A DNA stretch of 7,329 nucleotides, taken from contig CAJKXG010000060.1 of assembly GCA_905203795.1 (NCBI GenBank), positions 1 through 7,329 of the forward strand. Reading direction: 5' to 3'. The translations under genes were made by a program, and so were the position numbers. Origin of the DNA: an uncultured Oscillospiraceae bacterium (GTDB lineage: Bacteria > Bacillota > Clostridia > Oscillospirales > Acutalibacteraceae). The notes under the pieces are model-generated. The model was not told the origin of the DNA, did no database searches, and saw only the letters and a list, made by a program, of their open reading frames with translations. Below, one piece after another: positions 1 to 6,178 of this stretch. Each line of letters opens with the position of its first letter. Position 1 is the stretch's first letter.

Positions 1-215
1 GAGGATTTGATCTGCACCAGCCGCGCCGCCATATCCAGAAATTCGCTGGCCACATCGAGGTCGGTCTCCTGCATCTGACGGATCGCGTCCAGATATTGTT
101 CCAGCACCTGCGCAATCGGAATATCGTAAATATTCAGTTTGTTTTTTTGCACCAGAAACAGCAGCAGATCCAGCGGACCTTCAAACCCTTCCAGCTTATA
201 CGAAATCGCTTCCAT
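1..215 (-). CDS. scpA: Segregation and condensation protein A, N-terminal part (runs off the window)
   Basis: ScpA is the kleisin subunit that bridges the SMC ATPase heads and binds ScpB in the bacterial condensin complex, which organises and segregates the chromosome. Translating from the ATG at 215 gives MEAISYKLEGFEGPLDLLLF followed by LVQKNKLNIYDIPIAQV, the highly characteristic ScpA N-terminus (the FEGPLDLLL and IYDIPIA motifs at residues 11-34). The frame stays open through DLDVASEFLDMAARLVQIKS to base 1, so only about 71 of the roughly 240-260 residues usual for the family are present. The truncation is a window edge, not a lesion. The start is supported by AAAGGA at 220-225, 4-5 bases upstream. 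The gene follows the M50 protease by 11 bases, with the ribosome site touching that gene's stop codon, so the two are probably co-transcribed. scpB would be expected next, outside the window. Confidence 0.96.
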   Translation of the reverse strand, partial: MEAISYKLEGFEGPLDLLLFLVQKNKLNIYDIPIAQVLEQYLDAIRQMQETDLDVASEFLDMAARLVQIKS

Positions 216-226
216 ACGATCCTTTC

Positions 227-892
227 TTACGCGAGCAGCCCAAACGCCCGCAGCAGGGCGCGAAACACGATGTTACACAAATAGTTGAGAGGACGGGACA
301 GCGCACCGGAAAACACGAGCAGCAGCAGCGCCATCCGCACATACTGATGATACTGATCCATCCAATATGTCCAGCGCTCCGGCAGGATCGCGCCGAAAAT
401 GCGCGAACCGTCCAACGGCGGGATGGGCAGCAGATTGAACACCGCGAGACTGATGTTGACGCTGGCAAACACCTCCAGCAGCACGATCATCGCCCCTTGA
501 ATCACGGCGAGCGACGTGCTGAAGCGGCAGATCAGGCTGAAGAGCCCGACGCTGATCGCCGCCATTGCCAGATTGGACAGCGGTCCTGCGAGCGCCGTCA
601 TCGCCATGTCCCGTTTGCGGTTGCGGAAATAATAGGGGTTAACCGGCACAGGCTTCGCGTAACCGATGCCGCACAGCATGATCAACACCGCACCGAGCGG
701 GTCGATGTGCGCCATCGGATTGAGCGTCAAGCGTCCGCTCATTTTGGCGGTCGGATCGCCGAGTTTATACGCGGCAAACCCATGCGCCGCTTCGTGCACC
801 GGCATCATCACCAAAATCAGCGCCGCATACGCCGCAAACGCCAGCAGCAAATCAACCAAGTCGTAAGAACCCTGTAGGATCATCCAAAGCAT
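227..892 (-). CDS. Site-2 protease family (M50) membrane metalloprotease
   Basis: A 221-residue integral membrane protein of the M50/site-2 protease family, intramembrane zinc metalloproteases that cleave transmembrane or signal-peptide substrates. The zinc motif HExxH is seen as HEAAH (H33, E34, H37) inside the first hydrophobic segment (about 16-40). LAGPLSN lies at 101-107, and the third-ligand motif NLLPIPPLDGSRIF at 153-166 supplies D161. There are about five or six hydrophobic segments and no PDZ domain, which fits the short Rv/YdjP-like 'FtsH-independent' M50 subgroup common in Clostridia rather than RseP (inference). The frame is open further upstream to 1147, but that extension reads through the terminator and into the neighbouring gene. 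The ATG at 892 has AAAGGG nine bases upstream and lies just downstream of a good promoter; the ATG at 883 is a less likely alternative. It precedes scpA by 11 bases, a pairing that I recall as common in Clostridia. Its substrate is unknown. Confidence 0.93.
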   Translation of the reverse strand: MLWMILQGSYDLVDLLLAFAAYAALILVMMPVHEAAHGFAAYKLGDPTAKMSGRLTLNPMAHIDPLGAVLIMLCGIGYAKPVPVNPYYFRNRKRDMAMTALAGPLSNLAMAAISVGLFSLICRFSTSLAVIQGAMIVLLEVFASVNISLAVFNLLPIPPLDGSRIFGAILPERWTYWMDQYHQYVRMALLLLVFSGALSRPLNYLCNIVFRALLRAFGLLA

Positions 893-901
893 CGTCGCTA
901 T

Positions 902-908
902 CCCTTTC
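902..908 (-). promoter_or_regulatory. Ribosome binding site that fixes the M50 protease start
   Basis: The minus strand reads GAAAGGG nine bases before the ATG at 892. It argues for this start over the longer open frame that extends to 1147. Confidence 0.7.
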
Positions 909-932
909 TCATCAACATAGGCATATAGATTC

Positions 933-961
933 AGTATACTGGATTTTTCAGGAAAATACAA
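933..961 (-). promoter_or_regulatory. Sigma-A-type promoter for the M50 protease-scpA unit
   Basis: On the minus strand a -35-like TTGTAT (956-961) is followed by a 17-base spacer and a -10 box TATACT (933-938, five of six matches to TATAAT). Only three of six positions match at -35, but the spacing is ideal and the spacer is A/T-rich. Transcription would start near 926, giving a leader of about 30 bases before the ATG at 892. The promoter lies downstream of a terminator, which is consistent with an independent transcription unit. Confidence 0.65.
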
Positions 962-1010
962 GTCCGTTGCCGCAATTCCCGTGGAATTTAAGGTTTTTTT
1001 ACATTTCGGT

Positions 1011-1048
1011 ATACAAAGAGTCCGGATGTTTTCACAAAACATCCGGAC
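1011..1048 (-). terminator. Rho-independent terminator of the glycopolymer operon
   Basis: A perfect 13-bp inverted repeat (1020-1032 with 1036-1048) encloses a three-base loop. On the minus strand the stem is GTCCGGATGTTTT, loop GTG, then its complement, followed by TCTTTGTAT, a moderately U-rich tail. It begins about 10 bases after the stop codon of the UDP-sugar pyrophosphorylase gene. The plus-strand side lacks a T tract, so it works in the minus direction. The interrupted U tract may make it somewhat leaky. Confidence 0.85.
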
Positions 1049-1058
1049 CGGTGATGCG

Positions 1059-2288
1059 TTACAGTTCCACGCCGTTTTGGCGGAGCAATTCGCGCGCGGT
1101 GACCAGCGAATCCACGCCTTCTTTATTCTTGATGGGGGCAAACTCACGGCTGCGCTCCACCTCGAACGACAGGCAGGAATCCATCATGCGGATCATATCC
1201 AGCACCAGCGTCTCGAACTTGTAGCCGTTCGGTTCGGTCGGCTTGACCAACTCGCCGGCCTCGTTGATGTACGGGATCTTCTTCTCCACGATGTGCGTCG
1301 GCATCGAGCGGTTCATGATCTCCTCCAGCTTATCCAGCCGGAACATATAGTTGAGGATCACGCCGAAGTTGTAGCTGAGATCGCCGTTTTCGTTGCGCGA
1401 GGTGATCATTTCCTCGGTCATCTCGTAATACTCCACGATAGACGGCTTGCCGTTTTCGAGACACAGCACGCCGACGCGCTCCTCCGGCGCCGCTTTGCGC
1501 ACCACTTTGGAGCCGCATTCGCAGCCGGACGCGATGGTCGCCCCCACAAAGCAGGGGTCGTTGATGCGCTGCAACACGTTGTCCACCGAGAACACCGACA
1601 GCCATTCCACCCCGCGCTGCTTCAGTTCGGCGAGATAGCCCGCCTTCGCCAGCGAAATAAACCAACCGCCGTTGCCGTTGGGCGACAGCGACAACGAATC
1701 CGGGCGCTCCAACAGGATCTTGCCGTTGTAATCCACCGACGGCACCATTTCCTGCACAAAGAAACGGATATATTCCTTATTATAGCCGAAATAGTTATGT
1801 TCTTCAAAGAAACCGACCGTGTCCGCGTTATTTTTGTCGCTGGTCATGATGTACAGCGGCATCCATGCGCCGGTGCGGTTGACCACATCCATGATATTGT
1901 GAATCAGGCGCTCAAACAGATACAGCGTTTTGGTCACGCCGACATTGAGCATCCCCTTCGGCTTATCCAAACCGAGACGCGTGCCCTGACCGCCCGCCAG
2001 CAGCACCGCGCCGACCTTTTCGCCCTTCAGCGCCCGCACACCCAACTCTTCAAATTCGGCGCGACGCGCTTCGATCTCGGGGATTTCCAGCGCGCCGAGC
2101 GGTGCGAGACGGCGGTCGGCTTCCGCCTCATCTTTTTTGCCGATTAACTCCAGCAGGCTCCAATCGATCCGCTCGATCTGCCCGAGCAGCGATTGCTGCT
2201 GCTCGTCTGTCAGTTGATCGTAATACCGCAGCAACTGCTGCTGGTCGTGCTGTTTCAGCAATTCGTATGTTTCTTGATAGGTCATCAT
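1059..2288 (-). CDS. UDP-sugar pyrophosphorylase, UDPGP family, resembling UDP-N-acetylglucosamine pyrophosphorylase (UAP)
   Basis: A cytosolic 409-residue nucleotidyltransferase that would form a UDP-sugar and pyrophosphate from UTP and a sugar-1-phosphate. The nucleotide-binding signature LLAGGQGTRLG, followed by KPKGM, lies at 96-113. Then come PNGNGGWF (203-210), the metal/sugar region SVDNVLQRINDPCFVG (234-249), GSKVVRKAAPEERVGV (259-274), VEYYEM (285-290), KKIPYI (336-341), NGYKFE (354-359) and REFAPIKN (381-388). From memory these blocks align better with human UAP1 than with UDP-glucose pyrophosphorylases such as GalU, so the substrate is more likely a HexNAc-1-phosphate, though glucose-1-phosphate cannot be excluded. 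At 409 residues it is shorter than the roughly 500-residue eukaryotic enzymes. It is the last gene of the operon, 15 bases after the LUD gene and just before a terminator, and probably supplies an activated sugar for the polymer made by the upstream genes. Confidence 0.93.
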   Translation of the reverse strand: MMTYQETYELLKQHDQQQLLRYYDQLTDEQQQSLLGQIERIDWSLLELIGKKDEAEADRRLAPLGALEIPEIEARRAEFEELGVRALKGEKVGAVLLAGGQGTRLGLDKPKGMLNVGVTKTLYLFERLIHNIMDVVNRTGAWMPLYIMTSDKNNADTVGFFEEHNYFGYNKEYIRFFVQEMVPSVDYNGKILLERPDSLSLSPNGNGGWFISLAKAGYLAELKQRGVEWLSVFSVDNVLQRINDPCFVGATIASGCECGSKVVRKAAPEERVGVLCLENGKPSIVEYYEMTEEMITSRNENGDLSYNFGVILNYMFRLDKLEEIMNRSMPTHIVEKKIPYINEAGELVKPTEPNGYKFETLVLDMIRMMDSCLSFEVERSREFAPIKNKEGVDSLVTARELLRQNGVEL

Positions 2289-2293
2289 TCTTT

Positions 2294-2299
2294 CCTCCC
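2294..2299 (-). promoter_or_regulatory. Strong ribosome binding site with two adjacent candidate start codons
   Basis: GGGAGG on the minus strand precedes tandem ATG codons at 2288 and 2285. The spacers from GGAGG are five and eight bases respectively. The second ATG is nearer the optimum, so the mature enzyme may begin one residue later than the annotated start. Confidence 0.75.
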
Positions 2300-2303
2300 A
2301 ACA

Positions 2304-2945
2304 TCAATATCCCAACGGTTCACCGACTAAGATCACCTTGATACGTCCCTGTTGCAACTGCCGTCCGGTGAGCAAAAAGTCCGCGCAAATGCGGCCGTCG
2401 CTGCCGCAGCCCTGCCCCATCGGTGCGTCCAACGCCACACAGTGACCGACTTTGGCACAATAAGTATCGCAGGACAGCCGCGCGGCGTTTTTGGGCGCGG
2501 CGACACGGCGCACCCGCTCCACCGCCGCCGGCACATCTTCCACCAGCTTATTACAGCCCGCCACCACGATGACGGAGCGCGGTCCGAATGTGAGCGCGGC
2601 GATGCGATTGCCGTTGCCGTCCACATTGAACAACTCACCGTTCATGGTGATCGCGTTGGCGGAGCACAGATAAGTGTCGGCGCTGAGCGCGTCCACCATC
2701 AACTGCCGCCGCTGTTCCGGCGTCGTCGCTTTGTCGCGGTCGATAAACGCATAGCGCCCGCTGCGCAGCAGATCCATCACGCCGCATTCCGCCAACGTCA
2801 TGGAACCGCCGCACGCCACACGCGCGCCGTCGTGCAGCAGCGACGCGACTTTCTCCGCCGCTTCCGCCGCCGTGGGCACATAGAAAGCCGCCATGCAGTT
2901 GCGTTCCAGCGCTTCCAGTACGGCAGTTATCGTCTTTGAATCCAT
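2304..2945 (-). CDS. LUD-domain (DUF162, lactate-utilisation-like) protein
   Basis: A 213-residue soluble protein made essentially of one LUD domain, the domain shared by LutC/YkgG and LutB of lactate oxidation. Seen directly: GGSMTLAECGVMDLL (46-60), SADTYLCSANAITMNGEL (88-105), FGPRSVIVVAGCNKLVEDV (120-138) and the closing RIKVILVGEPLGY (201-213), all typical of stand-alone DUF162 proteins. There is a C-terminal cysteine cluster (C159, C163, C169, C180, C187) that could bind metal or an iron-sulfur centre (inference). No ferredoxin or oxidase partner (LutA or LutB) is nearby, so a lactate dehydrogenase role is not supported. The ATG at 2945 is chosen because GAAAGGAG lies seven bases upstream and overlaps the flippase stop by one base (TAATG). 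An open frame further upstream to 3128 lies inside the flippase gene and has no such site. Its presence between a flippase and a nucleotide-sugar enzyme is unexplained; the precise biochemical role is unknown. Confidence 0.9.
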   Translation of the reverse strand: MDSKTITAVLEALERNCMAAFYVPTAAEAAEKVASLLHDGARVACGGSMTLAECGVMDLLRSGRYAFIDRDKATTPEQRRQLMVDALSADTYLCSANAITMNGELFNVDGNGNRIAALTFGPRSVIVVAGCNKLVEDVPAAVERVRRVAAPKNAARLSCDTYCAKVGHCVALDAPMGQGCGSDGRICADFLLTGRQLQQGRIKVILVGEPLGY

Positions 2946-4516
2946 TAAGATACTCCTTTCTTTTTCCGTTTCACCATCGACACCGCCAGCCCGCGCAGAT
3001 ACCGCGACTCCGCCGTTCGGAGGAAGGGCAGCAGGTTGATGGCGTTCGGGATTACGAGACACAGTGCGGCGCGCACGACCAGCGTGGGGATCGCCCCCAT
3101 GGTCGGCAAATGATTCGCCGCCGTCCATGTCAGCGCCATGCCCGCCGCCGTCAGCGCGGCATACATCACATACCGCAGAAAATACGGCGCGGGACTGCGT
3201 TTGAAAACATGCTTGTAAACCACGCAGGGCTGTATCCAGATCGGCACGGCAACCATGCTGATAATATTCGCCAGCAGCACATACTCGATTTTATGCGTCG
3301 TCACCGCCAAAGCAATGCTCAAGCCAATGTTCAACCCCGTCTCGATCAGCGGCATATACCGATCGGGGCGGTACAGACCGGTGCTGTCGCGCACCACAAA
3401 AATCACGCGGCGCAGACTATACAGATAGAAGTACACCGCCACCAGCAGTGCCGTCATATTGCTGAGGCGGTTGTTTGCCCCCACCCACATGCCGATAAAC
3501 GGCTGGATCAGCACAAACAGCGCCGTGGCACAGAAGGAAGATACCACAAAGTTGAAATAGTACAGCACATGGAACTTCTCATGTGCCGCGTCGATATCGT
3601 CGCCGGTCAGATAGTCTCCGAAACTGGCGGTGATACCGCTGAACAACTGCGTCACCAGACTGACCACCGCGTCGGTCACCGTCAGGTAGTAGGAATACAT
3701 GCCGTTGATAACCGTGCCCAGCACGCGGCTGATGATGATGATGCCCGCCTTGTGGCTCATCACGCCGCCGATCTTATGGAACAGCATGGCATACAGCGTT
3801 TTGAAAACCTGATGCTGTTGATCCTTATCAATGGTTTCCTTTCCGCGCATCGCGGCGATATCCGGATACAGCCGCTTGAAATTACGGTGGATCAGCAGCG
3901 CCGCCACCACGCGGCACACGACGCGGATGATGATATACAGCACAAAGCTGCGCACCAGACACAAAAACGTCACCTGCAACACCATGGTGAGGAAATTCAT
4001 GATGACCTCATTGATGTTGTTGAGATAATTCTTTTGGTCGGCAACGATCAGGGCGCGCTGGTTGGCAAACAGATAGGACGCCAGCGTATCCAGCATATAG
4101 AGGAAAAACGTCACGCCGAGATACACCGGCGAGCAAGTGGTGTCCTTGGCCAGCGAATGCACGAAGAAACACATCACCACACCGATGGTCAGAATAATCG
4201 CCGCCACGACCTGATACGCTTTTTTATAAAAATTCAGAATGCGGTGGATCGCATCATGATCGCGTGCGGCAATCGGCTTATACAGCAGATACACAAGCCC
4301 TGTGCCGATGCCCAGTTCCGCCAGCGCCATCATGGAGATGATGCTCTTGAACAGGCTTTCGATGCCGCTCAATTCCGTGCCGTAGCCCGCGAACACTTGG
4401 TCGAACTGCGCGACAAACACCCAGCGGGTGATCAGCGTGCCGATGGTGAGGATGACATAACTCATCACACCGAACGCGGCGTTTTTAATTGCTTTACGTG
4501 TGCGTTGTTCTGCCAT
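2945..4516 (-). CDS. Wzx-like polysaccharide flippase (MOP superfamily)
   Basis: A 523-residue polytopic membrane protein with about 12-14 hydrophobic segments spread over its whole length, matching the usual size of polysaccharide (PST) flippases. These move undecaprenyl-linked sugar units across the cytoplasmic membrane. The conserved N-terminal block GIESLFKSIISMMALAELG (51-69) followed by GTGLVYLLYKPIA (71-83) is typical of Gram-positive Wzx-like proteins. A second block is HKIGGVMSHKAGIIIISRVLG (247-267) with NGMYSYYLTV (271-280), and LYRPDRYMPLIETGLNIGLS (381-400) precedes the C-terminal helices. The tail ends in a basic KRKKKG stretch. The ATG at 4516 has GAAAGGA (4530-4536) 13 bases upstream, a long spacer, but no better start exists because the in-frame codon three upstream is the stop of the preceding gene. 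It follows the Wzy-like gene by six bases and overlaps the LUD gene by one base. The transported unit cannot be read from sequence. Confidence 0.93.
   Translation of the reverse strand: MAEQRTRKAIKNAAFGVMSYVILTIGTLITRWVFVAQFDQVFAGYGTELSGIESLFKSIISMMALAELGIGTGLVYLLYKPIAARDHDAIHRILNFYKKAYQVVAAIILTIGVVMCFFVHSLAKDTTCSPVYLGVTFFLYMLDTLASYLFANQRALIVADQKNYLNNINEVIMNFLTMVLQVTFLCLVRSFVLYIIIRVVCRVVAALLIHRNFKRLYPDIAAMRGKETIDKDQQHQVFKTLYAMLFHKIGGVMSHKAGIIIISRVLGTVINGMYSYYLTVTDAVVSLVTQLFSGITASFGDYLTGDDIDAAHEKFHVLYYFNFVVSSFCATALFVLIQPFIGMWVGANNRLSNMTALLVAVYFYLYSLRRVIFVVRDSTGLYRPDRYMPLIETGLNIGLSIALAVTTHKIEYVLLANIISMVAVPIWIQPCVVYKHVFKRSPAPYFLRYVMYAALTAAGMALTWTAANHLPTMGAIPTLVVRAALCLVIPNAINLLPFLRTAESRYLRGLAVSMVKRKKKGVS
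2953..2960 (-). promoter_or_regulatory. Ribosome binding site deciding the LUD protein start
   Basis: GAAAGGAG on the minus strand, seven bases before the ATG at 2945, lies within the last codons of the flippase gene. It supports the 213-residue start over the longer frame and indicates translational coupling through the TAATG overlap. Confidence 0.8.
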
Positions 4517-4522
4517 GGATTG

Positions 4523-6148
4523 TCAGCGTTCCTTTCGCGAGGTCAAGCGATTTTTCAGGTGATCGCACGCAGCGTCCAGTCGGCGCATCGGCGCGTCGAG
4601 CCGGGACGGGCGATCATCTTTGATCAGCAGCATGGCGTAGCCGAGATATGCCCAAAAAACAAATTCGGAGTTTTTGGACAGGAAAAACAGCGTGGTATCC
4701 GCCATGTTGATGACCAGCATCGCGGCAAAAAACGCGCTCAACACGATAAACAGCGTGTCGTTTGCGGTGCTGTCCTCGACAAAGAGCCGCCTGATGATCC
4801 GACATCCCACCAGCGCGATCAACGCAAAGAAGAACAGCGAACCGACGACCCCCACCGACACAAGCGAATGCAAGAATATATTGTGGAAATGCGACAGTTT
4901 TTCCTGGCTGGTTTCCGAAATACGGACTGCGTTTTGCAGTGAATATGAACCATAGCCGAAAATCGGTTTTTTAGCAAAATACGAGAGTCCCAACCGCCAA
5001 ATGATGGGGCGACCCGTCAGTGTACCGTGAGTGGACGGGATATACCGATCCAGATCAATCGGCGTGATCGGATGCGAAAACTTGTCGGTTTGATTCGGAT
5101 TGGTCGGCTGTGTTTGCGTCGATGAAGAAGGATCGTCCGGATCCGTAACGTCCGGATCGGGTTCGTCCGGATCGGGTTCGTCCGGATCGGGTTCGTCCGG
5201 ATCGGGTTCGTCCGGATTCGGCATCGGCTCTGCCATCTGAATGCCCAGCCACTCCTGCGCCACCGACGGCACATAGGCCGCGCCCTTGCGCATGACCTGT
5301 ATCAAACCAAACACCAGGACGGCGGACAGTGCCGCGCACAGCACGCCCGTCCCCCACCGCAGCCACATCGGTTTACCGTATCGCGACATCTGCTTTTTCA
5401 CCAAAAACATCACAATGACGGCAGCAAACACCGCCAGGGCAATAAAGATGCCGCGGGAATACGCCAGACAAATATGGAAGAAATTGAGGAATATGCTGAT
5501 ACACAGCAACAGCATTTTCCACCAATGACGCGGTCGCCGCGTCAGTTGCATCACCGCCGCCGCGATCCCGATAAACGATGTGGGATAGATGGCGTTGCGG
5601 TACAGCCCGGTCAGCCGATTGTCCACAAATCCGACCGGATAATCATATTCGTTGATGGCGCTGACAAACCGCGCACCGTATTGTACGACAAACATACCGA
5701 TGCCGATCAAGGCGACAATGCTTGTCAGAATAAACAGCATATTGTTGATGACACCGAGACGGCGCATCCCTTTTTCGGGGTCATTCGTCGTCGGCGGATA
5801 CAGCACCAACAACGTCACCACAGAGCAAAACAGATCGAGATAGTTGGACTGAAACGCCGCGGGATAGACAGTGCGATTGATCACAACCGTCACAAAATAC
5901 GCGATAAGCAGACCGAAAGCAGGCAGCGCAAACCGCGCCTTCAGGCAGCGCCGTTCGGTCAAAAGATCGTACACGATCACAAGAGCCGCCCACACCAGCC
6001 CGATCTTTTTCCAAAACTGCACATACTGCATGATCAGCGGAATCTCTGACAAAAACGTAAAAAATATAAAATACAGTTGCACAAGAAACGGGTTCATGAC
6101 CGCGTGCAAACCGCGCGAAACGGATGCTTTCAATCTATCCAATGGCAA
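4523..6148 (-). CDS. O-antigen ligase/polymerase-like membrane protein (Wzy_C family) with a Pro-Asp repeat
   Basis: A 541-residue polytopic membrane protein of the O-antigen ligase/polymerase (Wzy/WaaL) superfamily, which joins lipid-linked glycan units at the outer face of the membrane. About ten hydrophobic segments precede and follow a long hydrophilic region (about 287-398). Family landmarks are LAYSRGIFIAL (228-238), GRPIIWRLGLSYFAKKPIFG (379-398, the usual Wzy_C entry) and HFHNIFLHSLVSVGVVGS (420-437), which holds the conserved histidine H422. The loop before Wzy_C carries a DPDEP repeat (about 311-337) followed by a Ser/Thr/Gln-rich linker, likely extracellular. The gene starts with TTG at 6148, preceded by GAAAGGAG with a five-base spacer; the first in-frame ATG (6097) would remove 17 residues and lacks a ribosome site. 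It lies 30 bases after the CDP-glycerol-transferase-like gene and six before the flippase, in the same reading frame as the flippase. Polymerase versus ligase cannot be decided from sequence. Confidence 0.88.
   Translation of the reverse strand: MPLDRLKASVSRGLHAVMNPFLVQLYFIFFTFLSEIPLIMQYVQFWKKIGLVWAALVIVYDLLTERRCLKARFALPAFGLLIAYFVTVVINRTVYPAAFQSNYLDLFCSVVTLLVLYPPTTNDPEKGMRRLGVINNMLFILTSIVALIGIGMFVVQYGARFVSAINEYDYPVGFVDNRLTGLYRNAIYPTSFIGIAAAVMQLTRRPRHWWKMLLLCISIFLNFFHICLAYSRGIFIALAVFAAVIVMFLVKKQMSRYGKPMWLRWGTGVLCAALSAVLVFGLIQVMRKGAAYVPSVAQEWLGIQMAEPMPNPDEPDPDEPDPDEPDPDEPDPDVTDPDDPSSSTQTQPTNPNQTDKFSHPITPIDLDRYIPSTHGTLTGRPIIWRLGLSYFAKKPIFGYGSYSLQNAVRISETSQEKLSHFHNIFLHSLVSVGVVGSLFFFALIALVGCRIIRRLFVEDSTANDTLFIVLSAFFAAMLVINMADTTLFFLSKNSEFVFWAYLGYAMLLIKDDRPSRLDAPMRRLDAACDHLKNRLTSRKER
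5134..5217 (-). repeat. 15-bp in-frame tandem repeat encoding (E)PDPD units
   Basis: Plus strand unit CGTCCGGATCGGGTT is repeated perfectly four times from 5149 to 5208, followed by nine bases of a fifth copy (to 5217) and preceded by a degenerate copy at 5134-5148 (11 of 15 matches). On the coding strand each unit encodes E-P-D-P-D. The 15-base period keeps frame, so copy number could change without breaking the gene. The array sits in the hydrophilic loop of the Wzy-like protein. Confidence 0.95.
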
Positions 6149-6153
6149 GACCG

Positions 6154-6161
6154 CTCCTTTC
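6154..6161 (-). promoter_or_regulatory. Ribosome binding site supporting a TTG start
   Basis: GAAAGGAG on the minus strand lies five bases before the TTG at 6148. A second in-frame TTG at 6142 has an 11-base spacer. This site decides the start of the Wzy-like gene, which has no ATG until 6097. Confidence 0.75.
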
Positions 6162-6178
6162 TTCGCCGAATCATGCGT

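Noticed and set aside
974..999. Plus-strand hairpin followed by seven T's as a possible terminator
   Set aside because: The stem is only 6 bp and A/T-rich, the T run starts several bases after the stem, and no plus-strand gene precedes it.
1020..1048. Shared GTCCGGAT sequence between the terminator stem and the tandem repeat near 5150-5217, suggesting a common element
   Set aside because: The match is only eight bases, contains a common palindromic core (TCCGGA) and occurs in unrelated contexts; chance is sufficient.
893..1147. N-terminal extension of the M50 protease to 306 residues
   Set aside because: It would run through the terminator and the promoter and overlap the end of the pyrophosphorylase gene. 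The extension does not resemble the family, and a well-placed ribosome site supports the ATG at 892.
981..2147. A 388-codon plus-strand open frame opposite the UDP-sugar pyrophosphorylase
   Set aside because: Same His/Arg-rich antisense composition, no recognisable motif, and it would cross the terminator hairpin.
2936..4942. A 668-codon plus-strand open frame opposite the flippase and part of the Wzy-like gene
   Set aside because: The translation is extremely His/Arg/Gln-rich, resembles no protein family, lacks hydrophobic or domain structure and lies wholly antisense to well-recognised genes. It is a by-product of codon bias in the minus-strand genes.
5055..5366. Alternative minus-strand frame with RTRSG repeats across the tandem array
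   Set aside because: It is the same 15-bp repeat read in another frame inside the Wzy-like gene; there is no ribosome site and no family match.
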